DNA of 47,030 nt from NCBI GenBank assembly GCA_946478845.1, contig CAMLDI010000021.1, forward strand, positions 1 through 47,030, written 5' to 3'. The stretch comes from an uncultured Paenibacillaceae bacterium. GTDB taxonomy: Bacteria > Bacillota > Bacilli > Aneurinibacillales > Aneurinibacillaceae. The stretch's first letter is position 1. Each line of letters opens with the position of its first letter. The translations under genes were made by a program, and so were the position numbers. Below the pieces are notes generated by a model that saw only the letters and a list, made by a program, of their open reading frames with translations, made no database searches and was not told the DNA's origin. Shown here one piece after another: positions 1 through 9,284 of this stretch.

Positions 1-12
1 GAGGGCTTAACC
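1..12 (+). rRNA. rrl: 23S rRNA, 3' end (partial)
   Basis: The first bases (GAGGGCTTAACC) match the conserved 3' terminus of Bacillales 23S rRNA. They are followed by a T-rich stretch with CAGTTTTCAG, complementary to the CTTGAAAACTG leader element seen at the other end of the window, as is usual around processed rRNA. The rest of the gene lies upstream of the window. No 5S gene fits between this end and the terminator at 63-96. The match is short, so the call rests on motif recognition and on gene order: in Bacillus subtilis an rRNA operon also precedes yaaC. Confidence 0.55.
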
Positions 13-62
13 TAATTATACGCTTATTTTCTTCTGATTCAGTTTTCAGTGTGTATCTAAAG

Positions 63-96
63 AAACCTCCTGTTATAATAAAAACAGGAGGTTTTT
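63..96. terminator. bidirectional terminator between rRNA operon and yaaC
   Basis: Perfect 12-bp stem AAACCTCCTGTT / AACAGGAGGTTT (63-74 and 83-94) with an 8-base loop and a T run on the plus strand. The minus-strand side also ends in T-rich sequence, so it probably ends both the incoming rRNA transcript and yaaC. Confidence 0.85.
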
Positions 97-101
97 CATA
101 T

Positions 102-1154
102 TCAGGACATTTGGAAGATATGCCGTTCCCCCATTAACAAATCATATATCAGATTAGGAAATTTTCGGCTTGATATGGAGAGAAATTCATGAATCATATA
201 CATATCTTCAGAGGAAAAAGAAAAGATAATTTCCCCCCATCGTTCTGTTTCATAACGGCATAACATTCCTAAAATATACATGATCATAAAATGAGTAGTA
301 ATTTCCGGAAGAGCAGTTGGTGGATTGAGAAGAAAATAAAAATTTCCTTTATAATCGATAAGAAATAATTGATTCTCAAATCCATTTCCGTTTTCCGTTA
401 CTCTTTTTTGTAAAGGATGGTTCCATTGAATACGGATAATTCCCCCTGGGGTTTCCAGGGGCGAAGGTGAAAAATAACTTTCTTCCGTATTATATCTGTT
501 CAAATAATCAATGAAACCTTCATATGATCGGTGTGTATAATCCAAAACAGATTCGGGCAAATAAAATAGGGTTGATGGGTTCTGAAAATCAAAATAAGTC
601 GAAAGATTAATCGGGATGAGATTTCCTTTTTGATATACCCTTTGATATGCGGTTTGTAATTCAGGGATTAAAGCAAACAGTTCATAGACTTTATAACGGT
701 TTTCCAGGGGCTGATTGGTTAAAAATGAATAGACATAGGGAAGCAGTCCTTCTTTTTGAATCTTGATCTCATCATCACCAACAGAATACTGGCTTTTTTT
801 AATTTTACGGCTGGTTAACCCATGTTGGAGGACCCGTGTGGTGGCTGGATAGTAAGGATCTTGTGTAAGAATAAAGGCTTTTAATAAGCTAACCATTCCA
901 TAGTAAAGAAGTAGGGGACGGATTAAAATTTCACTTTGCATACCCGCCGCATAGTATTGACGGGCTTGCTTGATATTATAGATAAACTTAGCTGTATTTT
1001 GGAAAGACAGGGATTTATATTTTTCCGGAAAATTCCTTTGATAAATTTCTTGCAGAAAGGACTTACTTACTGGTTCATTCTCGAAAAATAGAAAGGAATC
1101 CCATAATTTATTATATGGATTTTCGCACAAAATTGTCTGAACAGCTCGAAACAT
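102..1154 (-). CDS. yaaC: YaaC-like protein
   Basis: 350-residue protein without signal peptide or clear membrane segments, so probably cytoplasmic. It is recognised as the YaaC family by its overall composition, its length and, above all, its position: divergent from guaB and next to an rRNA operon, exactly as in Bacillus subtilis. The biochemical function of YaaC is not established. Aromatic-rich segments (for example around residues 60-75, with RQYYAAGMQSEI) are visible but no catalytic motif stands out. The ATG start has an AGGTGA ribosome-binding site. It is transcribed alone, away from guaB, and ends at the shared terminator at 63-96. Confidence 0.8.
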   Translation of the reverse strand: MFRAVQTILCENPYNKLWDSFLFFENEPVSKSFLQEIYQRNFPEKYKSLSFQNTAKFIYNIKQARQYYAAGMQSEILIRPLLLYYGMVSLLKAFILTQDPYYPATTRVLQHGLTSRKIKKSQYSVGDDEIKIQKEGLLPYVYSFLTNQPLENRYKVYELFALIPELQTAYQRVYQKGNLIPINLSTYFDFQNPSTLFYLPESVLDYTHRSYEGFIDYLNRYNTEESYFSPSPLETPGGIIRIQWNHPLQKRVTENGNGFENQLFLIDYKGNFYFLLNPPTALPEITTHFMIMYILGMLCRYETERWGEIIFSFSSEDMYMIHEFLSISSRKFPNLIYDLLMGERHIFQMS

Positions 1155-1260
1155 GTCGTCACCTAGATTTTTTAATTATTCGTAACAATGGAAATAATAC
1201 TAAGATATTTGTTAGATATGGGTTTATTATGCCAATTAAACACGAACATTATTTACTTTC

Positions 1261-1289
1261 TTGACGTAAAAAAGGGGTTTTGTTAAACT
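1261..1289 (+). promoter_or_regulatory. predicted sigma-A promoter of guaB
   Basis: TTGACG, 17-base spacer, TAAACT. It ends 53 bases before the GTG start of guaB, giving a short leader. The -10 box is a 4/6 match, so the call is moderate. Confidence 0.5.
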
Positions 1290-1318
1290 TTCGATAATAT
1301 CAAGATTCGACAAAATAA

Positions 1319-2809
<1,491 letters not shown>

Positions 2810-2817
2810 GGGTGAAT

Positions 2818-2852
2818 GGAAAGACAGAGAACACCCTCTGTCTTTCCTTTTG
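2818..2852 (+). terminator. guaB terminator
   Basis: Perfect 12-bp stem GGAAAGACAGAG / CTCTGTCTTTCC with a 6-base loop followed by TTTTG. Confidence 0.9.
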
Positions 2853-2899
2853 TATGTAAACTAACACATTTCTAAGGTATATTTATGGGAGGAGATTTT

Positions 2900-4219
2900 G
2901 TGTATAAATTTAAAGTAAAAAAATTAATTGCTTTTGTTTTGTCAGCTGTATTATTATGCATTCCGGTCCTTTCTACAAAAACAGCAAAAGCTGAGACTAC
3001 CCAACCAACATTAAATTTAAATTTACGTTCAGCAATTCTTGTTGAAGCCTCATCAGGAAAAATATTATATAAATTAAACGAAAATGTTCCTTATGCTCCT
3101 GCTAGTATGACCAAAATGATGACAGAGTACATTGTTCTCGAGTCAATCAAGCAAAATAAAATAAAATGGGATGACAAAGTAAGTGCAAGTGAATATGCAG
3201 CGTTTCTTGGCAAACCAGGAGGATCTTCTGTCCTATTGGCTGAGGGAGATGTACATACTGTAAAAGAATTATATGAAGCAATGGCCATCTATTCTGCTAA
3301 TGATGCTACTGTTGTACTTGCAGAAAAAATTGCAGGGTCTGAAGCGAATTTTGTGCAAATCATGAACGACAAAGCGAAGAAGTTTGGCATGACAACGACT
3401 CATTTTGCTACATGTTCCGGTTTTCCATTGGATGAGTTAGGGGAATTTGCCCCACCTTCTACAAAAGGAGATAACAAAATGTCTGCTCGTGATGCAGCCA
3501 TTTTAGCAAAAGAATTAATCACTACCTATCCAGAAGTATTAGAAACAACCAGCATTCCGAAGAAAATATTCCGTGAGAATACGGAGAATCCCCTTCGTAT
3601 GGATAACTGGAACTGGATGTTAGATTCTTTAATTGTAGAATATGAAGGTGTAGATGGGTTAAAAACAGGACATACCGATGAAGCGAAGTATTGTTTTACT
3701 GGAACAGCGAAAAGAAATAATATGCGACTCATCTCTGTTGTGATGGGAGCAGATTCTGAATTACACCGTTTCTCTGAAACAAAGAAACTGCTTAACTATG
3801 GTTTTTCCTCTTATACCATGAAAACATTTTTACCTGAAAACCAAACCATTCAAGGATATGAAAAAGCACCTGTTATTAAAGGAAAAGATAAGGAAGTAGA
3901 AGCATTAACAAAAAATCCTGTCATGTATCCAGTTAAAGCTGGAGAAGAAGAAGGATACAAATTAAAAGCTCAATTAAATGAAGTAACAGCACCGATTAAA
4001 AAGGGACAACAAGTGGGTGGTGTAATGATTACACCTCCATCTGGAAAATCAGATGAATTCTTGCGTACCAGTGATGAGAAGCAAGCAGGGGGCATATTGG
4101 TTGCGAAAGAAGATGTAGGAGAAGCTGGTTGGCTTCGCCTGGCATTCCGCAGTTTCTTTGGGTTTATTGGAGACATTTTTAGTGGCATTGGTTCTACTGT
4201 GAAGGGCTGGTTTTCCTAA
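2900..4219 (+). CDS. dacA: D-alanyl-D-alanine carboxypeptidase (PBP5 type)
   Basis: Trims the terminal D-Ala from peptidoglycan pentapeptides on the outer membrane face. The GTG at 2900 is chosen because GGGAGGAG ends 5 bases upstream; the in-frame ATG at 2885 overlaps that site. This gives 439 residues: signal peptide with cleavage after AKA (about residue 31), then SMTK (69-72, catalytic Ser69), SAN (132-134) and KTG (255-257), the three penicillin-binding motifs in correct order. The C-terminal domain ends in an amphipathic, Phe/Gly-rich helix (about the last 30 residues) typical of membrane-anchored PBP5. The guaB-dacA-pdxST order is conserved in Bacillales. A small gene follows 28 bases downstream. 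Confidence 0.95.
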   Translation: MYKFKVKKLIAFVLSAVLLCIPVLSTKTAKAETTQPTLNLNLRSAILVEASSGKILYKLNENVPYAPASMTKMMTEYIVLESIKQNKIKWDDKVSASEYAAFLGKPGGSSVLLAEGDVHTVKELYEAMAIYSANDATVVLAEKIAGSEANFVQIMNDKAKKFGMTTTHFATCSGFPLDELGEFAPPSTKGDNKMSARDAAILAKELITTYPEVLETTSIPKKIFRENTENPLRMDNWNWMLDSLIVEYEGVDGLKTGHTDEAKYCFTGTAKRNNMRLISVVMGADSELHRFSETKKLLNYGFSSYTMKTFLPENQTIQGYEKAPVIKGKDKEVEALTKNPVMYPVKAGEEEGYKLKAQLNEVTAPIKKGQQVGGVMITPPSGKSDEFLRTSDEKQAGGILVAKEDVGEAGWLRLAFRSFFGFIGDIFSGIGSTVKGWFS

Positions 4220-4247
4220 ATAAAAAATACTGTGGAGGAGGGGAACC

Positions 4248-4376
4248 ATGGGACAACTATCAGTCGGTTGGCAATGGGCTATCCTTATTATTCCAGCCTT
4301 TATTGTAGTAATGATTTTCATTGGCGGATTCTTTATGTTCCGTAAATTTTTACGAAAATTACCCAGAAAAGATTAA
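4248..4376 (+). CDS. 42-residue single-pass membrane protein
   Basis: ATG preceded by GGAGGAGGGG with ideal spacing, lying 28 bases after dacA and probably cotranscribed with it. The product has a short polar N-terminus with tryptophans (SVGWQW), one hydrophobic helix of about 20 residues, and a strongly basic tail (FRKFLRKLPRKD). This predicts a membrane protein with its positive tail in the cytoplasm. I do not recognise the family. The strong ribosome-binding site and clean membrane topology argue that it is real. It could act with DacA at the membrane, but that is inferred from position only. Confidence 0.65.
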   Translation: MGQLSVGWQWAILIIPAFIVVMIFIGGFFMFRKFLRKLPRKD

Positions 4377-4446
4377 GTCAATTATTCCTGTCTCTTTTCT
4401 TGTATTTTGTACAATTTTTATGTAAAATTATTTTTAGTTTACTTTA

Positions 4447-4473
4447 TTGATTACGTTGCTAATAATATATAAT
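4447..4473 (+). promoter_or_regulatory. candidate promoter of pdxST
   Basis: A perfect TATAAT at 4468-4473 lies 31 bases before the pdxS start. The -35 region is weak: TTGATT at 4447 has a short 15-base spacer. The -10 box is clear and the -35 assignment uncertain. Confidence 0.4.
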
Positions 4474-4504
4474 GGAATTTATTTGTGTTCAGGAGGATTT
4501 TAAT

Positions 4505-5389
4505 ATGGCAGAACAAGGTACAACTCGTGTTAAACGTGGCATGGCTGAAATGCAAAAAGGCGGCGTGATTATGGACGTTGTCAATGCTGAACAAGCTAAA
4601 ATCGCAGAAGCAGCTGGTGCTGTAGCCGTTATGGCTTTAGAACGGGTTCCTGCAGATATTCGTGCAGCTGGTGGCGTAGCTCGTATGGCTGATCCTACAA
4701 TTATTGAAGAAGTAATGGCAGCTGTTTCTGTTCCAGTAATGGCTAAAGCTCGTATTGGCCATTATGTTGAAGCAAAAGTGCTTGAATCTCTTGGCGTAGA
4801 TTATATTGATGAATCTGAAGTATTAACTCCTGCAGATGAGGAGTTCCATATTAACAAACATTCTTTCACTGTTCCTTTTGTTTGCGGTGCTCGCGATCTT
4901 GGAGAAGCACTTCGCCGTATTGGGGAAGGCGCATCTATGATTCGTACAAAAGGTGAACCAGGTACAGGTAACGTTGTTGAAGCCGTTCGCCATCAACGCA
5001 TGATGCAAAGCCAAATCCGTAAAGTGGCAAGCATGTCTTTAGATGAATTAATGGCTGAAGCGAAAAAATTAGGAGCTCCTTATGAACTCTTAAAATATGT
5101 TCATGAAAACGGGAAATTGCCTGTTGTTAACTTTGCAGCTGGCGGTGTTGCTACTCCTGCTGACGCAGCTTTAATGATGCACCTTGGTTCTGATGGGGTA
5201 TTTGTTGGTTCTGGTATCTTTAAATCTGATAACCCTGAGAAATTTGCTCGTGCTATCGTTGAAGCGACTACCCATTATGAAGATTACGAGTTAATTGGAA
5301 ATCTTTCTAAAAACCTTGGTACAGCAATGAAAGGGATCGATGTTGCTTCCCTCTTAGAAAATCAACGCATGGCGACTCGTGGCTGGTAA
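4505..5389 (+). CDS. pdxS: pyridoxal 5'-phosphate synthase, synthase subunit
   Basis: Condenses ribose 5-phosphate, glyceraldehyde 3-phosphate and ammonia into PLP; works as a 12-mer with PdxT. Start ATG 4505 with AGGAGG 8 bases upstream; the upstream in-frame ATG lacks a site. The resulting 294 residues equal the B. subtilis length. The Schiff-base lysines Lys81 (in MAKARIGH) and Lys149 (in RTKGEPGTG) and the phosphate-binding glycines of [10 protein letters not shown] and GVFVGSGIF are present. pdxT follows after 6 bases, forming the classical two-gene operon. Identification is secure. Confidence 0.98.
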   Translation: MAEQGTTRVKRGMAEMQKGGVIMDVVNAEQAKIAEAAGAVAVMALERVPADIRAAGGVARMADPTIIEEVMAAVSVPVMAKARIGHYVEAKVLESLGVDYIDESEVLTPADEEFHINKHSFTVPFVCGARDLGEALRRIGEGASMIRTKGEPGTGNVVEAVRHQRMMQSQIRKVASMSLDELMAEAKKLGAPYELLKYVHENGKLPVVNFAAGGVATPADAALMMHLGSDGVFVGSGIFKSDNPEKFARAIVEATTHYEDYELIGNLSKNLGTAMKGIDVASLLENQRMATRGW

Positions 5390-5395
5390 TTTCAG

Positions 5396-5980
5396 ATGAA
5401 GATCGGAGTATTAGCCTTACAGGGTGCTGTAGCTGAGCATATGAAACTCCTGGAAAAAGTGGGAGCTGAGCCAGTTGCCATAAAAAAAGTTGAACAATTA
5501 AGTGACATCGATGGCATTATTTTGCCAGGCGGGGAAAGCACAACCATTGGGAAACTAATGAAAAAATATGGTTTTGATACTGCATTGCAAGAGTTTTCTG
5601 CACAGAACAAACCTATTTTTGGCACCTGCGCCGGACTTATTCTTCTGGCCGGGGAAATTGCTGGGCAAGATTGGAATCATCTTGGCTTAATGAATATGAC
5701 CGTACAACGGAATGCTTTCGGCAGACAGCGGGAAAGCTTTGAAACGGACTTGTTTATTGATGGAGTTGCAGAAGATTTTCGTGCCGTATTTATTCGGGCC
5801 CCTTTAATTTTAAGAATCGGGGAGAATGTGAAAGTATTATCCGAATATAATGGTGAAATCGTATCAGCTCGCCAGGGCCACCTTCTTTGTTCTTCTTTTC
5901 ATCCAGAATTGACCGATGATGCACGGATGCACGATTACTTTTTACAAATGGTAATAGAATATCGTGGACAAACTGTTTAA
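5396..5980 (+). CDS. pdxT: pyridoxal 5'-phosphate synthase, glutaminase subunit
   Basis: Class I glutamine amidotransferase that delivers ammonia to PdxS. 194 residues, a usual length. The catalytic triad is visible: Cys78 in GTCAGL, and His169 with Glu171 in SFHPEL; the LPGGEST oxyanion segment lies at 43-49. The ATG begins 6 bases after the pdxS stop and has no good ribosome-binding site of its own, which suggests translational coupling to pdxS. The operon ends at the terminator immediately downstream. Confidence 0.97.
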   Translation: MKIGVLALQGAVAEHMKLLEKVGAEPVAIKKVEQLSDIDGIILPGGESTTIGKLMKKYGFDTALQEFSAQNKPIFGTCAGLILLAGEIAGQDWNHLGLMNMTVQRNAFGRQRESFETDLFIDGVAEDFRAVFIRAPLILRIGENVKVLSEYNGEIVSARQGHLLCSSFHPELTDDARMHDYFLQMVIEYRGQTV

Positions 5981-5993
5981 ATAAATAAAAAGA

Positions 5994-6024
5994 AAAAGCA
6001 TCCCCCCTATGGGAGGATGCTTTT
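5994..6024 (+). terminator. pdxST terminator
   Basis: Stem AAAAGCATCC / GGATGCTTTT (5994-6003 and 6015-6024) closed by a C/G-rich inner part, ending in TTTT. Confidence 0.85.
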
Positions 6025-6029
6025 GCATG

Positions 6030-6059
6030 TGTCGGCGAGAAACTGGCACGGTTTGATTC
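6030..6059. repeat. dispersed GC-rich repeat, copy A
   Basis: 30 bases beginning TGTCGGCGAG and ending TTTGATTC occur again at 14390-14419 with only two differences, in the same orientation. Both copies are more GC-rich than their AT-rich surroundings. Copy A sits between the pdxST terminator and serS. Origin unknown; it could be an insertion-element end or a small intergenic repeat. Confidence 0.6.
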
Positions 6060-6150
6060 AAAAGGTATCTTCCTTTACATTTAGCACCATATTATAGTAA
6101 ATTAAAAGAAATTTGTTTAACGTATAAAGTTGGGGGGCCCCTGATCAATA

Positions 6151-7431
6151 ATGTTAGATGTCAAACGATTGCGTAATAATTTTGAAGAAGTGAAAAAAGC
6201 CCTCGACCATCGTGGAGAGCGTATAAATGAAATTGATGCTTTTGCTGAGTTGGATTTAAAGCGCAGAGCTTTATTAACTGAGAGTGAACAGTTAAAAAAT
6301 AAACGGAATGTGGTATCTGAGGAAATTGCCCGGAAAAAGAAAGAAAAGCAGGATGCCAATGATTTAATTAAGGAAATGAAAGAAGTGTCCAATCAAATTA
6401 AACAATTTGATGAGGAAATTCGGCAATTAGAAGAAGAAATTAACCGTATTATGCTTTCAATCCCTAATGTTCCTCACGAAAGTGTTCCTGTTGGTTTAAC
6501 GGAGGATGACAATATTCCTGTACGCCACTGGGGGGAAGTTCCTACTTTTTCCTTTGAACCTCAGCCTCATTGGGACCTTGCGGCTAACTTAGGTATTCTT
6601 GATTTTGAAGGTGCTGCAAAAGTTACAGGAAGTCGTTTTGTCTTCTATAAAGGGGCTGGAGCTCGCTTAGAAAGGGCTTTATTTAATTTTATGTTGGATT
6701 TACATACAACTCAGCATGGGTATGAAGAAATCCTTCCTCCTTATATTGTGAATCGTGAAAGTATGACAGGAACAGGACAACTCCCTAAATTTGAAGAAGA
6801 TGCTTTTAAATTAGCTGATACAGAGTACTTTTTAATTCCTACCGCTGAGGTTCCTGTTACGAATTATCATCGGGATGAAATTATTGCAGGCGGGGATCTT
6901 CCTATTAAATATGCCGCTTTTAGTGCCTGTTTTCGGTCTGAGGCAGGTTCTGCAGGAAGAGATACCCGTGGTTTGATTCGCCAGCATCAATTTAATAAAG
7001 TGGAATTAGTGAAGTTTGTAAAACCTGAGGATTCCTATAATGAATTAGAATTGCTTGTAAACGATGCAGAAAAAGTCCTACAATTATTAGGCCTTCCTTA
7101 TCGTGTTATGAGCATGTGCACCGGAGATTTAGGGTTTACTGCTGCAAAAAAATACGATATTGAAGTTTGGATTCCAAGCTATGGAACCTACCGGGAAATC
7201 TCCTCATGCAGTAATTTTGAGGACTTTCAGGCACGCCGGGCAGGTATTCGTTTTAGAAGGGACACTAAAGCTAAACCAGAATTTGTCCATACATTGAATG
7301 GTTCTGGACTTGCAATTGGACGTACAGTAGCGGCACTAATGGAAAATTATCAACAAGAGGATGGAAGTATTCTTATTCCTGAAATCTTACGGCCTTACAT
7401 GGGGAATTTAGAAAAAATCAGTAAAAAATAA
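6151..7431 (+). CDS. serS: seryl-tRNA synthetase
   Basis: Charges tRNA-Ser with serine. 426 residues, one longer than B. subtilis SerS. The N-terminal 100 residues form the expected long coiled-coil arm (rich in Lys and Glu) that clamps the tRNA. Class II motif 2 is visible ([19 protein letters not shown], about residues 255-273) and motif 3 ([18 protein letters not shown]) near residue 390. The ATG follows a GGGGGG-containing site. Unlike many Bacillales serS genes, I see no T-box leader in the 126 bases upstream. A hairpin terminator follows. Confidence 0.97.
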   Translation: MLDVKRLRNNFEEVKKALDHRGERINEIDAFAELDLKRRALLTESEQLKNKRNVVSEEIARKKKEKQDANDLIKEMKEVSNQIKQFDEEIRQLEEEINRIMLSIPNVPHESVPVGLTEDDNIPVRHWGEVPTFSFEPQPHWDLAANLGILDFEGAAKVTGSRFVFYKGAGARLERALFNFMLDLHTTQHGYEEILPPYIVNRESMTGTGQLPKFEEDAFKLADTEYFLIPTAEVPVTNYHRDEIIAGGDLPIKYAAFSACFRSEAGSAGRDTRGLIRQHQFNKVELVKFVKPEDSYNELELLVNDAEKVLQLLGLPYRVMSMCTGDLGFTAAKKYDIEVWIPSYGTYREISSCSNFEDFQARRAGIRFRRDTKAKPEFVHTLNGSGLAIGRTVAALMENYQQEDGSILIPEILRPYMGNLEKISKK

Positions 7432-7443
7432 AAATGAAACATG

Positions 7444-7477
7444 AGAAAGGGCATTCCTGTTAAGGAATGCCCTTTCT
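7444..7477. terminator. terminator between serS and convergent CoA transferase
   Basis: Perfect 14-bp stem AGAAAGGGCATTCC / GGAATGCCCTTTCT with a 6-base loop. The following T tract is broken, but the stem is long and lies between convergent genes. Confidence 0.8.
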
Positions 7478-7509
7478 GATTTGGGTATGAGGATGGAGCT
7501 AAGAATATC

Positions 7510-9027
7510 TTAAGCTTCTTGCAACGATTTGCTGGCGTCTAGCATTGTTCCTTCATTGATGAAACGAACATGCCAGGAGAATGCTTTTTCAAGCACATGT
7601 GGGGTATGTCCGCCACGTGCAAGAGCTTCTTGATAGTATTCATACAACTGCGGACGATACATTGGATGTGCGCAGTTTTCAATGACTTCCACTACCCGAT
7701 CCCTTGGAGCTAAGCCACGGAGGTCGGCAACGCCTTGTTCCGTAATAAGAATGTCTACATCGTGTTCTGAATGGTCCACGTGAGATACGAAAGGAACAAC
7801 GCTGGAAATCTTTCCATTTTTAGCAATAGAATTGGTTACGAAAATACTGATACGGCCATTGCGGGTAAAGTCCCCAGAACCCCCGATACCGTTCATTAAG
7901 TTATTCCCCATTACATGAGTTGAGTTTACGTTTCCGTAGATGTCAAACTCAAGAGCAGTGTTAATGCAAATTAAGCCGAGACGGCGGATGACTTCAGGAT
8001 TATTGGAAATCTCCTGTGGACGGAGAAGGACTTTGTCTTTATATTTATCAAAGTTTAATACAACTGATTCAATTTTTTCTTGAGAAAGGGTTAACGCCCC
8101 GCCAGAAGCAAAGCTAATCTTTCCAGCATCAATACAGTCGAATACTGCATCTTGCAGTACTTCAGAATATAATGTAATATTTTCAAATTCTGAATCAAGG
8201 AAGCCATAGAATACAGCGTTAGCAACGGAACCTACACCAGATTGAAGAGTCGGAAGTTGTTGTGGTAAACGGCCTTCTTTAATTTCTTTCCGTAAGAAGT
8301 TAATTAAATTGTTTGCAATGGTTGTTGTAACTTCATCAGGAGCAACCAAAGACTTCGGTGTATCTAAAGAGTCAGTAATAACAATCCCTTTAATTTTTGC
8401 AGGGTCTACTTTAATATATGGGGTACCAATGCGATCGTCCACTTTGGTAATAGGAATAGGGCCACGTTCGCCCATCATGCCAGGATTGTACACATCATGA
8501 ATGCCTTCCAAATTAAGCGGTTGGCCTACGTTTAATTCAACAATAATTTCTTTTGCCATATCACAGAAAATGGCATTGTTTCCGCCAGAAGTAGTTGGAA
8601 AGATATATCCTTCTTCAGTAATAGAAAGCGCTTCCACAATAGCAACATCAACAGGTAAAACACCATTTCTAAAGGTATCGGCATTTTCAGAAAGGTGGGC
8701 ATCAACATAGGCAACATTACCTTTATTGATGTTTGTCCGACAGGCTTTATCAGATTGGAAAGGGAAACGATAAGCCATGATCCCACTATTTGATAATAAT
8801 GTGTCAATTTCAGGAGATACAGAAGCACCTGTATATACTTTAATTTTTAGCGGATTGTTTTCTTTTTTAACACGTTCTGCTAAAGCAACAGCAACAGCTT
8901 TTGCATCACCACAGGATGTAAAACCACTAAAGCCTACGCCCATGCCATTTTGAATCCAACTTGCTGCTTCTTCAGCAGTCACAATGCGGTTTCTCAACTC
9001 TTCTTTGCGAATACGCTTTTCAATCAT
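7510..9027 (-). CDS. acetyl-CoA hydrolase/transferase family protein (succinate CoA-transferase type)
   Basis: Class I CoA-transferase that probably moves CoA between acyl-CoA and a carboxylate such as acetate, succinate or propionate. ATG at 9027 is preferred (GGGGTGG 5 bases upstream) over an in-frame GTG nine bases earlier; this gives 505 residues. The family signatures GFSGFTSCGDAKAV (N-terminus), YSEVLQD (containing the expected catalytic Glu), NNPEVIRRLG and GIGGSGDFTRNGR are present, as is the C-terminal HDVDILITEQGVADLRGL. It is a close paralogue of the next gene upstream on the same strand, sharing most of these blocks word for word. Substrate cannot be read from sequence. Confidence 0.88.
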   Translation of the reverse strand: MIEKRIRKEELRNRIVTAEEAASWIQNGMGVGFSGFTSCGDAKAVAVALAERVKKENNPLKIKVYTGASVSPEIDTLLSNSGIMAYRFPFQSDKACRTNINKGNVAYVDAHLSENADTFRNGVLPVDVAIVEALSITEEGYIFPTTSGGNNAIFCDMAKEIIVELNVGQPLNLEGIHDVYNPGMMGERGPIPITKVDDRIGTPYIKVDPAKIKGIVITDSLDTPKSLVAPDEVTTTIANNLINFLRKEIKEGRLPQQLPTLQSGVGSVANAVFYGFLDSEFENITLYSEVLQDAVFDCIDAGKISFASGGALTLSQEKIESVVLNFDKYKDKVLLRPQEISNNPEVIRRLGLICINTALEFDIYGNVNSTHVMGNNLMNGIGGSGDFTRNGRISIFVTNSIAKNGKISSVVPFVSHVDHSEHDVDILITEQGVADLRGLAPRDRVVEVIENCAHPMYRPQLYEYYQEALARGGHTPHVLEKAFSWHVRFINEGTMLDASKSLQEA

Positions 9028-9239
9028 TCTTACCACCCCAAATACCTAAATTGATTAAATATATCTAATTATTTTATTTATAAAAAATATCACGTATCGC
9101 ATAATTCGACAGCAGGTTTATAAAAAAAACAGAAATTTTGTCGATAAAGCAGAAAAAATTGGCATGAAAATAGAAAGGTCTATATTATTTTAGCCTTTTC
9201 TTGAGGGGATATAAGAGGTTATTTGAGGAAAAAAAGGAA

Positions 9240-9269
9240 GCAAGGGCAGTCGTGAGGGACTGCCTTTGC
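9240..9269 (-). terminator. terminator of the upstream CoA transferase gene
   Basis: 12-bp stem (GCAAGGGCAGTC with GACTGCCTTTGC, one wobble/mismatch), followed on the minus strand by a CCTTTTTTT tract. It separates the two paralogous genes into separate transcripts. Confidence 0.75.
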
Positions 9270-9284
9270 CCAATAAAAAGCTAT

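Noticed and set aside
6025..6150. T-box riboswitch before serS
   Set aside because: The region was read for the T-box TGGNACCGCG sequence and a specifier stem; neither is there.
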